From NCBI GenBank assembly GCA_035761805.1, contig DASTQL010000106.1:1-26108 (forward strand): DNA of 26,108 nucleotides, given 5' to 3'. Below are positions 1 through 6,632 of the stretch, piece by piece. Below the pieces are notes generated by a model. It had not been told where the DNA came from. It did not search any database and saw only the letters and a program-made list of their open reading frames with translations. A program made the translations under genes and the position numbers. Source of the DNA: DASTQL01 sp035761805. GTDB lineage: Bacteria > Actinomycetota > Actinomycetes > Jiangellales > Jiangellaceae. Within the stretch, counting starts at the first letter, position 1. Each line of letters begins with the position of its first letter.

Positions 1-2796
1 CCAGGTCCCCGTGTCCCCTGGCTCGGTGCAATCCGCACCGCCGAGGTAGTTCGCCAGGAACGGGTGCAGGGCTAGTAGGAACCCGCCCGCCGCGCACTCC
101 GCGGGCGGAGCCGTGGACGTGCCACCCTCGAGGTCGGGCAAGGTGGTCCAGTTGTCCTGCCCCGGCGTGCGTGCCTCGATGATCACGTGGTCGTATGCCG
201 GCTCCACCGAGTACGACAGCTGGAAGCGCAGCTGGGTGGTGGCCGGGGCGGCCGGCACGTCGACGGTGCGGGTCAGGCGCATGTACGACGAGTCCGCGTG
301 CAGGGCTCCGGCGTACCGCTCGCCCTCGATCGGTGCGTACGGATTCGCGGTGCTCGTGGAGGCGTACTCCGCAGCCCCCTGGCTGGCGAACTGCGGGAAC
401 TGGTCCTCGGGCAGGACGTCACTGGTGGGGACGAAGACGCCGGCCTCGTCCAGCGGGTTCGCACCCCCCACGACCGGCCCTCCGAAGGTGCCCTCGAAGC
501 CCTCGATCGGGTCGGCCACGCCGAGGACCGCCTCCGGGCCTGACGTGCTGGTCCGGGTGAAGCCACCGAGCCAGTACTGCCGGAAGTCGTCGGCGAGGAT
601 CAGGCAGTCCTCGAAGAACCCCTCCACGCCGCCGTCGGGCCGAGGCGAGATGACGCACTCCGCGCTCGGGTCGCCGTTGAGTCCGTAGTAGAGCCCGCCG
701 ACGGCGTCGCTGATGCCCGGCAGTCCCTCGAACTGCGCCGTCTCGCCGGCGTGGAGCAGCTTGCCGCCGGCGTTGAGGTAGTCGCGGACCGCCATCGTGA
801 GGTACTGCTGACGCTCGGCCACGGAGATGTCCGGGAGCTGACCGAACGGCGTGCTGGTGAGCTGGTCCTCGTCGTCCTGGGTGATGCGGTTGTCGCCGAG
901 GTACCAGAGCACTCCGTCGTAGTGGCCGAGCACGCCGAGGTCGTGCGGCACACCCTGGGCGTCGACGTCCCAGCTGTCGGCCGCGTAGCCAGCGTCCTCG
1001 ACCGCCTGGACATGCGCGTCGAGGTACTGCGGCGCGGTGACCCCTGGCGGGTAGTCGGGGTTGAATCCCGTGTAGTCCTCGTTGGCGACCACGAGCACCC
1101 GGTTCCCGGTGTCCTGCGCAAGCCGGTAGGTGAACCGCTCACTGGCGACCGGACCCGTCCCTGGCTTCACGCCCGTGAACCAGACCTGCACCTGCTGTCC
1201 CGGCCGCACCCCGATGACCTGGCCACGGAACTCGGCGTAGTAGCGGTCGTTGCTCCCGCCGTACCGCTCACCGCCCTGCCACTCCTGGACCGCCACGGAG
1301 CGTTCCGGTCCGCCGGCGACGCGGTAGCGCAGGCGGAGGTTCCGCAGCTCGCGCTTGGCGACGACCGCGACCGTCTGCGGATCCCCGTACGAGACGTCGA
1401 ACGTGTCCAGCCGGAAGTCCTCGGCAGCGCGCCCGACCACGGACACCGGGTCGGCCGGATCCTTGGCCGACTCGGCGACCGAGAGCGCGAAGGGGATGTT
1501 CTTCTCGAACTCCTCCTGGACGAGCTCCTCGTCGTCGGGGAAGTTGAAGACGGAGTCGCAGTCCAGCGGCTCCCACTCGTCGTCCGGGTCCTGAGCCGAC
1601 ACCGTCTGGCAGGTCGACATCTCCGGCGTGAAGCCGAGCACCCCGTAGGCCGACTGCATGTGCTCCGTTGTCTCGCCGTTGGTGGTGTAGAGCTCGGCGG
1701 AGATGTCCGGGTCGTAGCCCTCGACGGCCGGGTTCACGTCGTCACCGGCCAGGGCCTCGTAGATGACATCGTCGGGGGAAGGGGTGGCCACCTGCCACCC
1801 GACGCCGTAGAGCAGCAGCTCGGCCGCGGAGTGGTAGTTGACCAGGAACTCGGGACGGAGCCGCTCCATGAACGAGTCGAGGGCCTGGGTCTCGGGCTCG
1901 GACCCTGGAGCGGTCCCCCGGAAGACCTCGCTGCCGGGCAGGGGCGAGGAGCCCTCGTTGTCGTAGCCCCACTTGGTCGCGAAGTTACGGTTGGGGTCGA
2001 CACCGTCGCCCCCCATGATCACGCCGTCACCGTTGTTGTCGCGCAGGTTCTTTCGCCACAGCCGCTGCCCCGGTTCGAAGGTCCAGTCGTAGCCGTCCGG
2101 GTTGGCGACGGGGACGAACCACAGCTCGGTGGTGTTGACGAGATCCGTGATCTGCGGGTCGTTGCCGTAGCCGTCGAGCACCAGGTGCATGAGCCGGCGG
2201 ATCATCTCCGGCGTGATCCACTCACGAGCGTGCTGGGCGCCGACGTACACCGTGGCGGGCTTCTGACCGTCCGGCTGGACCTGCGCGTCGCGCGACACCT
2301 TGAGAGCGACGATGTCGGTGCCGTTGACCGATTGCCCGATGGTCACGAGCTTGGTGACGTGGGGGTTGTCGGCGGCCGCCTGCTCGAACTCCTCCCTGAG
2401 GCCACCGTCGCCGCCGTACGTCCGGAACACCTCGTACCCCTCGGCGGCCTGCAGGGTCGCCCGCTCGGTCGCCGTCATGCCGTCGACGGTCTTGGGCTCG
2501 AGGTCGACACCGCCCTCGCGCAGTCCGTCCGCCTGCTCCTCGGTGAGGATCGCCTCGACCCGGACGCTGCCCTTCGCCGCGTCCTGCCCCCGGACCCCTG
2601 ACAGCAGGAGCTCGTGCCGGTCGACTCCGAGGTCGACGATGTCGTTGATCTGCGAGCGCTGGATCACGCCCGTGTAGACGTCGGGGCCGACACCACCGGG
2701 CGTCGGCGTGGGCGCCGCGTTGGCGGCTCCGACAGCGCCGAGCAGCCCGGCGACGAGCGCGAGTACGGAGATCAGGACGGCGGACACTCGACGCAT
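1..2796 (-). CDS. Secreted M14-family zinc carboxypeptidase, C-terminus beyond the window
   Basis: 932 codons are visible and the frame is still open at the window edge. Translation starts at ATG 2796, with a GGGAG ribosome site about 12 nt upstream. A signal peptide (Arg-Arg, hydrophobic core, Ala-Asn-Ala cleavage near residue 27) predicts export. Zinc ligands fit M14: H189 and E192 in the Gln-His-Ala-Arg-Glu-Trp motif and H322 in VNYHS. E392 in GVLGFTPEM is the expected catalytic glutamate. From about residue 560 comes a second segment (VLVVANEDYTGFNP) resembling the glutamine-amidotransferase-like fold. The last roughly 90 visible residues resemble the MAM-like region of immune-inhibitor-A/M6 peptidases. 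Seen: motifs and order. Known: M14 enzymes remove C-terminal residues from peptides. Inferred: nutritional or wall-peptide hydrolysis outside the cell. It stands alone on its strand, upstream of a repeat-containing gap. Confidence 0.93.
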   Translation of the reverse strand, partial: MRRVSAVLISVLALVAGLLGAVGAANAAPTPTPGGVGPDVYTGVIQRSQINDIVDLGVDRHELLLSGVRGQDAAKGSVRVEAILTEEQADGLREGGVDLEPKTVDGMTATERATLQAAEGYEVFRTYGGDGGLREEFEQAAADNPHVTKLVTIGQSVNGTDIVALKVSRDAQVQPDGQKPATVYVGAQHAREWITPEMIRRLMHLVLDGYGNDPQITDLVNTTELWFVPVANPDGYDWTFEPGQRLWRKNLRDNNGDGVIMGGDGVDPNRNFATKWGYDNEGSSPLPGSEVFRGTAPGSEPETQALDSFMERLRPEFLVNYHSAAELLLYGVGWQVATPSPDDVIYEALAGDDVNPAVEGYDPDISAELYTTNGETTEHMQSAYGVLGFTPEMSTCQTVSAQDPDDEWEPLDCDSVFNFPDDEELVQEEFEKNIPFALSVAESAKDPADPVSVVGRAAEDFRLDTFDVSYGDPQTVAVVAKRELRNLRLRYRVAGGPERSVAVQEWQGGERYGGSNDRYYAEFRGQVIGVRPGQQVQVWFTGVKPGTGPVASERFTYRLAQDTGNRVLVVANEDYTGFNPDYPPGVTAPQYLDAHVQAVEDAGYAADSWDVDAQGVPHDLGVLGHYDGVLWYLGDNRITQDDEDQLTSTPFGQLPDISVAERQQYLTMAVRDYLNAGGKLLHAGETAQFEGLPGISDAVGGLYYGLNGDPSAECVISPRPDGGVEGFFEDCLILADDFRQYWLGGFTRTSTSGPEAVLGVADPIEGFEGTFGGPVVGGANPLDEAGVFVPTSDVLPEDQFPQFASQGAAEYASTSTANPYAPIEGERYAGALHADSSYMRLTRTVDVPAAPATTQLRFQLSYSVEPAYDHVIIEARTPGQDNWTTLPDLEGGTSTAPPAECAAGGFLLALHPFLANYLGGADCTEPGDTGTW

Positions 2797-2981
2797 GAGC
2801 AGGCTCCCAGGCCAGACGGCGCGTGACGAGGCCCCAGCGTTGTGTGACGCGGGTCAGGGTGTCAACGGGCACATTGCGCCAACGTTTCGGCGTCGGCTCG
2901 TCCGGCGATGCCGTCACAGCTGCCGGCCTCGGCGGTCAGAGCGTCGCCCGGAGGGCACCGCCAGGGCTCCGACGAGGCGCC

Positions 2982-3035
2982 TGATCACCGTGGGTCCACG
3001 TCCCGCGTTGCGGGCCCCGAGCCACACGGTGATCT
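2982..3035. repeat. Palindromic GTGATC repeat, copy A
   Basis: A 54-nt unit starts with TGATCACCGTG and ends with the near-inverse CACACGGTGATCT, with a GC-rich centre (CGTCCCGCG). The ends can pair, so it can form a stem-loop. It closely matches copy B 81 nt downstream and a copy at 24906-24961. Confidence 0.8.
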
Positions 3036-3062
3036 CTAGCACCCGGGCAGACCGGCGATGCA

Positions 3063-3117
3063 TGATCACCGTGCGGTGCACGTCCCGCGCGCCGGGACCT
3101 GGGCCACACAGTGATCT
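3063..3117. repeat. Palindromic GTGATC repeat, copy B
   Basis: A 55-nt unit with the same plan as copy A: TGATCACCGTG at the left, ACGTCCCGCG and CCGGGACCTG in the middle, CACAGTGATCT at the right. The right arm has one change (CAGTGATC for CGGTGATC). The middle CGGGACCTG is also found in the copy at 24906-24961. Confidence 0.8.
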
Positions 3118-3144
3118 CCAACATCGGCTGCGCGAGCGCTGGCC

Positions 3145-3180
3145 AAGATCACCGTGAGGTCTCGGTCCCGGGCGCGCCCC
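3145..3180. repeat. Palindromic GTGATC repeat, partial copy C, overlapping a gene end
   Basis: AAGATCACCGTG begins here in the same orientation and at the same spacing as copies A and B, then diverges. Read on the minus strand, TCACGGTGATCTTG provides the last two sense codons and the TGA stop of the MmcQ/YjbR gene. The same 14 bases end the unrelated gene at 24496-24876 in the same frame. Confidence 0.7.
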
Positions 3181-3571
3181 GGGCGGCGTCGTAGACCGCC
3201 ACGGCCCGCTTCCCCGCGGACATCCGCCAGGCCTGTTCGAGCAGGCCGGCGACCTCGTCCCAGTCCGGCCGGGAGGCGGGGTCGAGCATGACCCCCACCC
3301 ACCCGGAGGCGCCGGTGTAGGCGGGCCGGAAGTACCGCTTCGGATCGGCGGACACCAGGCCCTCCTGCTCCCCCAGCGGCGCCTTCACGGTGAGCGCGAG
3401 CCGCCCGTCGCCGTGGTGGTCGACGAGGAGCCAGCCGATCCTGCGACCTCGGAGCAGGAACCCGGTGTGACCGTATCCGTCCTCGACCGTCACGCCCGGG
3501 AGGTCGGCGACGAGCGCAACGAGGCGGTCACGCACCCGCACCCGGTCCGGCTCGGTCCATCCGCGATCCAC
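3149..3571 (-). CDS. MmcQ/YjbR family protein
   Basis: 140 residues, a normal length for the MmcQ/YjbR (CyaY-like fold) family. Family-like features are the early Val-Glu-Asp-Gly-Tyr-Gly-His stretch, a central WLLVDHHGDGRLALTVKAP strand pair, and the C-terminal GWVGVMLD...WDEVAGLLEQAW segment. Start is GTG 3571, because a TACGGT hexamer ends exactly 7 nt upstream, as for other leaderless genes here. It follows the PIG-L gene by 19 nt on the same strand, but this internal -10 suggests it also has its own promoter. Some relatives are annotated as DNA-binding, but the biochemical role is not established. The stop codon and last two sense codons lie in a dispersed repeat. The family call is solid; no function is asserted. 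Confidence 0.88.
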   Translation of the reverse strand: MDRGWTEPDRVRVRDRLVALVADLPGVTVEDGYGHTGFLLRGRRIGWLLVDHHGDGRLALTVKAPLGEQEGLVSADPKRYFRPAYTGASGWVGVMLDPASRPDWDEVAGLLEQAWRMSAGKRAVAVYDAARGAPGTETSR

Positions 3572-3578
3572 GAGGCCG

Positions 3579-3584
3579 ACCGTA
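3579..3584 (-). promoter_or_regulatory. Likely -10 element, leaderless start of MmcQ/YjbR gene
   Basis: TACGGT on the minus strand, followed by exactly 7 nt and the GTG start at 3571. This fits the TANNNT-plus-7 signature of actinobacterial leaderless transcripts. There is no Shine-Dalgarno sequence. Confidence 0.55.
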
Positions 3585-3590
3585 CGGCCG

Positions 3591-4373
3591 TCAGGCGGCC
3601 ACCGACCATGTCCCCCACGCCCCGGCGGAGACGACCGGCCCGCGGACGAACGCCTCCGTGCCCCACCACTCCCTCAGCACGTCGACGCCGACGGCCTCGA
3701 CCAGGCCGGTCGTCTGGCTGGCCTGCGCCCGCAGCGCGACCAGCTTGAGGTCGGCGACCTCGTCGGGGAGCTCCAGCTCCACGTCGAGCTCGTGCCGCGG
3801 GGTCCGCAGCGGCAGGCCCTCGGCGAGGAAGACGTCCAGGCGCGAGTGCAGGTCGGCCCACTCGTCGACGAACTCCTCGGTGGTCGTGGCGTAGAGCAGT
3901 CGAGCCGCGGGGGCGGCCTCGCGCCACGCGGCGGTCGCCCAGGCCGAGACGGTCTGGTGGTCCTCGTGGCCGGTCATCCCGTCGGGCCCGAAGGTGACCA
4001 CCGTGTCCGGACGGACGGCCTCCACGATCGCGGCGAGGCGGTCGACCATCCCGTCGAACGGCTGGTCGGCGCAGGTCCCGTCCATGACGCCGAGGTGGTG
4101 GTGCTCGCGGACGTCGAGGACGGCCAGCGACGCGCGTACCTCGGCCGCCCGCACCTGCGCCAGCCGGGCCGGCGGCCAGGACTCCGGGTCAGGTGTCCCC
4201 CGCTCGCCCCAGGTCGCGGTCACGCAGGACACTCGTTGCCCGGCGGCGCGGGCCATGGCCATCAGCCCGGCCGACAGGAAGGCCTCGTCGTCGGGGTGCG
4301 CCCAGATCCCGAGCACCGTCCCCAGCTCGCGGACGTCCGTGAGCGGCGACCCGCTCGTGGTGGTCGTGGTCAT
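3591..4373 (-). CDS. PIG-L family deacetylase (LmbE-like)
   Basis: 260 residues. The signature AHPDDEAF places zinc ligands at H26 and D29. A second motif, GMTGHEDHQTV, gives the third histidine ligand. The family hydrolyses N-acetyl groups from sugar conjugates; actinobacterial members include the mycothiol enzymes MshB and Mca, and many act on unknown glycans. The GIWAHPDDE N-terminus fits a general cytoplasmic PIG-L enzyme, and I do not assign it to mycothiol synthesis. Start choice: ATG 4373 has a GACTCT hexamer 7 nt upstream. An upstream in-frame TTG at 4418 has a good ribosome site (GAGGTGG) and would add 15 residues. The kinase gene lies 91 nt upstream and MmcQ/YjbR 19 nt downstream, all on the minus strand. 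Confidence 0.92.
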   Translation of the reverse strand: MTTTTTSGSPLTDVRELGTVLGIWAHPDDEAFLSAGLMAMARAAGQRVSCVTATWGERGTPDPESWPPARLAQVRAAEVRASLAVLDVREHHHLGVMDGTCADQPFDGMVDRLAAIVEAVRPDTVVTFGPDGMTGHEDHQTVSAWATAAWREAAPAARLLYATTTEEFVDEWADLHSRLDVFLAEGLPLRTPRHELDVELELPDEVADLKLVALRAQASQTTGLVEAVGVDVLREWWGTEAFVRGPVVSAGAWGTWSVAA

Positions 4374-4380
4374 GAACAGA

Positions 4381-4386
4381 AGAGTC
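4381..4386 (-). promoter_or_regulatory. Possible -10 element for PIG-L gene
   Basis: GACTCT on the minus strand keeps the two most conserved -10 positions (A2, T6) and is followed by exactly 7 nt and ATG 4373. It competes with the alternative TTG start at 4418, which has a Shine-Dalgarno sequence. Confidence 0.4.
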
Positions 4387-4464
4387 GCGAGGGCCCGCTC
4401 CGGATACGTCGGAGACAACTACCCACCTCACCCCGCCGACCCACCCATCCCTCGTCGACCCGCC

Positions 4465-5082
4465 TCACGGCACCCGCACGACCAGGTCCGCGAGCACCCG
4501 ACCGGGGGCGACCAGCCGGGCGTTGGCCTCGTCGGGCCCCTCCGCCCACGCCCGGGCCGCAGCCGCCTCCTTCCCGTACGCCACGTGGCGGTCGGTCAAC
4601 CGCTCCAGTCGTACGGGGTCGGGGACCGCGGCCCACCAGCACTCGTCCAGCAGGGGGCGCACCTCGGCCCAGAGCAGCAGGTAGTTGCCCTCCGTCACGA
4701 CCAGCGGGACCGCCGGGTCCACGGCGATCGCGCCCGCGACCGGCTCCTCGATCTCGCGACGGAACTCGGGGGCCCACACGGTTTCCCGGGATGCATCACG
4801 CAGCCGGGCGAGCAGGGCGACGAAGCCGGCCCGGTCGAACGTGTCCGGAGCCCCCTTGCGCTCCGCCCTCCCCAGCCGCCTCAGCGCCGCCCCCGCGAGG
4901 TGGAAGCCGTCCATGGGGACGAGCACGGCGGCGGCCGGGCCGAGCGCGTGCACCACGGCCGCGGCGACCGTGGACTTGCCCGCACCCGGCGGGCCGGCAA
5001 CCCCGAGCACGACCCGGCGACCCGCGTCGGCCAGCGACGCCGCCCGCCGCACCGCCTCCTCCAGGTCGACCTCGTCGGGCAC
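4465..5082 (-). CDS. P-loop nucleoside/nucleotide kinase family protein (uridine kinase-like)
   Basis: 205 residues. Walker A is GPPGAGKST (about residues 30-38), followed by VPMDGFHL, the conserved Asp-Gly-Phe-His of the phosphoribulokinase/uridine-kinase superfamily. VTEGNYLLL is the Walker-B-like strand and the TDRHVAYGK segment resembles the lid. Family length is about 200-220. Substrate is not predictable; relatives are annotated as nucleoside/nucleotide or sugar kinases. Start choice: GTG 5082 has GAAACT 7 nt upstream. ATG 5112 would add ten residues (MHPGCGKLRP) and has no better signal. It is the first gene of the minus-strand kinase, PIG-L, MmcQ series and is divergent from the fasciclin gene across 114 nt. 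Confidence 0.88.
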   Translation of the reverse strand: MPDEVDLEEAVRRAASLADAGRRVVLGVAGPPGAGKSTVAAAVVHALGPAAAVLVPMDGFHLAGAALRRLGRAERKGAPDTFDRAGFVALLARLRDASRETVWAPEFRREIEEPVAGAIAVDPAVPLVVTEGNYLLLWAEVRPLLDECWWAAVPDPVRLERLTDRHVAYGKEAAAARAWAEGPDEANARLVAPGRVLADLVVRVP

Positions 5083-5089
5083 GGGCCGC

Positions 5090-5095
5090 AGTTTC
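5090..5095 (-). promoter_or_regulatory. Possible -10 element for kinase gene
   Basis: GAAACT on the minus strand, 7 nt before GTG 5082. It supports the shorter start and a leaderless transcript. Confidence 0.4.
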
Positions 5096-5196
5096 CCGCA
5101 CCCGGGGTGCATCCGTCGGCCCGCCCGGAGCCGAAGGACCGGGTGCAGCCGGCTCGGACCCCGACCGGGCCGGATCCGTCGAGAGAGGGAGACAGC

Positions 5197-5757
5197 ATGT
5201 CGAACCGCCTCCGCGCCACCCTCGCCACGACCGCAGCCGCCGCGCTCACCGCGACGGCCTTCGCCGCCCCGGCGGCCGCGGGCGCACGGCCGGGCAGCCA
5301 GACCATCTACGAGATCGCCTCGAGCTCGCCGGACTTCACCTACCTCACCGCCGCACTGGAAGCGACCGGTCTGGACGCCGCGCTCGACGGGCGCGACCAG
5401 TACACGGTGTTCGCGCCGACCGACGCGGCCTTCGAGAAGGTCGCCGACGAGCTGGGGGCCGCGGGCGTCGGCGACGGCACCGTGGGTACCCTGCTCGGCT
5501 TCCTGGTGGCCAACGACCTGGCCGACGACGTCCTGCTCTACCACGTCACCGACGGCCGCCGGATCGCCAAGAGTGTGGTGGGCCGGACCGACAAGCCGAT
5601 CAGCACCCTGCTCGGGTCATCGCTGACCGCCACCTCCTCCGGCACCCTGGTCGACGCCTCGCCCGCCACGAGCGACGCCGCGATCGTGGCGACCGACATC
5701 TCCGCCAGCAACGGCGTCGTGCACGTGATCGACAACGTGCTCGTCCCGATCCAGTGA
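5197..5757 (+). CDS. Secreted fasciclin (FAS1) domain protein
   Basis: 186 residues. A GAGGGAG ribosome site precedes ATG 5197. An N-terminal export signal (Arg-rich start, long Ala/Thr core, AAPAAAGA cleavage near residue 28) leads into a single FAS1 domain. The H1 box is YTVFAPTDAAF (residues 69-79), the H2-like box is LLYHVTDG (113-120), and the closing ASNGVVHVIDNVLVP is diagnostic. FAS1 domains mediate adhesion or protein-protein contact; bacterial single-domain forms resemble mycobacterial MPT70/MPB70. No lipobox or C-terminal anchor is seen, so it is probably released. The TGA stop is the first triplet of an 82-nt inverted repeat. Neighbours give no clear functional link. Confidence 0.94.
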   Translation: MSNRLRATLATTAAAALTATAFAAPAAAGARPGSQTIYEIASSSPDFTYLTAALEATGLDAALDGRDQYTVFAPTDAAFEKVADELGAAGVGDGTVGTLLGFLVANDLADDVLLYHVTDGRRIAKSVVGRTDKPISTLLGSSLTATSSGTLVDASPATSDAAIVATDISASNGVVHVIDNVLVPIQ

Positions 5758-5836
5758 TCACGGCAGCCGCGTCCTTGGGTGCTGAGCCAGGTGCATCCAC
5801 CGAGGCGGGCACCCATGTACGCGGCTGCCGTGATCA
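5755..5836. repeat. Nested inverted repeat at the fasciclin gene end (possible terminator)
   Basis: The outer arms are perfect 18-mers: TGATCACGGCAGCCGCGT (5755-5772) and its exact reverse complement (5819-5836). Inside them are TGGGTGC (5776-5782) pairing with GCACCCA (5809-5815), and GGTG (5790-5793) pairing with CACC (5798-5801). No T-tract follows, so a classic rho-independent terminator is not obvious. A termination, RNA-stability or REP-like role is possible. It begins with the gene's own TGA and shares TGATCACGG-type ends with the repeats at 2982-3180 and 24868-24961. Confidence 0.85.
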
Positions 5837-5892
5837 TTGGGGGCCCCTGGGCTGACGCAGCGGCCACGGCCCGCGGCCGCCCTTCGCGGGTC

Positions 5893-5898
5893 TACAGT
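5893..5898 (+). promoter_or_regulatory. -10 element, leaderless start of response regulator
   Basis: TACAGT, then 7 nt, then ATG 5906. No Shine-Dalgarno sequence lies between, which argues for transcription starting at the ATG. Confidence 0.6.
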
Positions 5899-5905
5899 CC
5901 GGGCC

Positions 5906-6580
5906 ATGGCCCTGCGCGTCGTCCTGGCCGACGACAACTACCTCGTACGGGAGGGGGTCGTCGCCCTGCTCGCCGAGGTCGACGAGCTCGAGCTGGTCGC
6001 GGCGGTCGCCGACCCGCACTCGCTGATCAAGGCGGTGGAGGAGCACCAGCCGGACGCCGTGCTCACCGACATCCGGATGCCGCCGACCTTCACGACCGAG
6101 GGCATCGACGCGGCCAAGCGGATCCGCGCGGAGCACCCCTCGATCGGCGTCGTGGTGCTCTCCCAGTACGTGCAGGAGGAGGATGCCGTCTCCCTGCTCG
6201 AGGACGGGGTCGGCGGACTCGGCTACCTGCTCAAGGAGCGGGTGTCCCAGGTCGACGAGCTGGTCCGGGCCCTGCAAGACGTCGCCCGCGGCGGCTCCGC
6301 CCTGGACCCGAAGGTCGTGGAGGGGCTCCTGGCACGGCGTTCGGCTCAGGCCCGGTCCCCGCTGCTCGGCCTCACGGACCGGGAGCGCGAGGTGCTGCAG
6401 GAGATGGCCACCGGCAGCACCAACGCGACGATCGCGCGCACGCTCTTCATGAGCGAGCGGGCGGTGGAGAAGCACATCGGGTCGGTCTTCCAGAAGCTCG
6501 GCCTGACCGACGAAGGTGAGATGAACCGCCGGGTGAAGGCCGTGCTGACCTTCCTGGAGGCCGCAGGCCCCGACCGGTGA
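5906..6580 (+). CDS. NarL/LuxR-family response regulator
   Basis: 224 residues. The receiver domain (about 1-125) has acidic residues D9-D10, phospho-acceptor D55 in LTDIRMPP, the switch Ser in VVVLSQYV and the conserved Lys in GYLLKERV. The C-terminal LuxR helix-turn-helix (about 152-200) is LTDREREVLQ...ATIARTLFMSERAVEKH. Seen: all phosphorylation and DNA-binding elements intact. Known: such regulators pair with HisKA_3 kinases. No kinase is adjacent; the only catalytically complete one in the window is 10166-11488, on the far side of the ABC exporter, so I infer that pairing. It converges on the exporter across a strong hairpin. Confidence 0.95.
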   Translation: MALRVVLADDNYLVREGVVALLAEVDELELVAAVADPHSLIKAVEEHQPDAVLTDIRMPPTFTTEGIDAAKRIRAEHPSIGVVVLSQYVQEEDAVSLLEDGVGGLGYLLKERVSQVDELVRALQDVARGGSALDPKVVEGLLARRSAQARSPLLGLTDREREVLQEMATGSTNATIARTLFMSERAVEKHIGSVFQKLGLTDEGEMNRRVKAVLTFLEAAGPDR

Positions 6581-6582
6581 CG

Positions 6583-6622
6583 CCGGACGGCCACCCTCCC
6601 GCGGGGGAGGGTGGCCGTCCGG
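6583..6622. terminator. Strong bidirectional terminator-like hairpin
   Basis: A perfect 18-bp stem (6583-6600 with 6605-6622; left arm CCGGACGGCCACCCTCCC) and a 4-nt loop. It lies 2 nt after the response regulator stop and 10 nt before the stop of the convergent permease. There is no clear U-tract, as is common for actinobacterial terminators. Confidence 0.85.
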
Positions 6623-6632
6623 TGATGAGTGG

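Larger units (their letters stand above)
2797..3148. other. Intergenic region with repeats; no gene seen
   Basis: The roughly 350 bases hold no convincing gene. On the minus strand a clean TTGACA -35-like hexamer (2860-2865) lies upstream of the carboxypeptidase, but the expected -10 position (CAACGC) is poor, so the promoter is tentative. The distal part, 2982-3148, is filled by two full copies and the beginning of a third copy of a palindromic repeat spaced 81-83 nt apart. Confidence 0.6.

Noticed and set aside
751..2601. Long plus-strand open frame (616 codons) opposite the carboxypeptidase
   Set aside because: Its translation is Val/Arg/Asp-rich with no recognisable motif, while the minus strand carries a signal peptide and complete M14 active site over the same bases. 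It is a GC-rich shadow frame.
2982..3180. CRISPR array, because of the regularly spaced repeats
   Set aside because: Only two full copies and one partial, units are themselves palindromic and fill most of the period, and no cas gene is present.
4374..4418. TTG start at 4418 for the PIG-L gene
   Set aside because: It has a good Shine-Dalgarno sequence, but ATG 4373 has the 7-nt leaderless signature and gives the normal N-terminus. Kept as an alternative only.
3792..5855. Long plus-strand open frame (687 codons) across the PIG-L, kinase and fasciclin genes
   Set aside because: It is Pro/Arg-rich low-complexity translation that crosses three genes with clear motifs in other frames.
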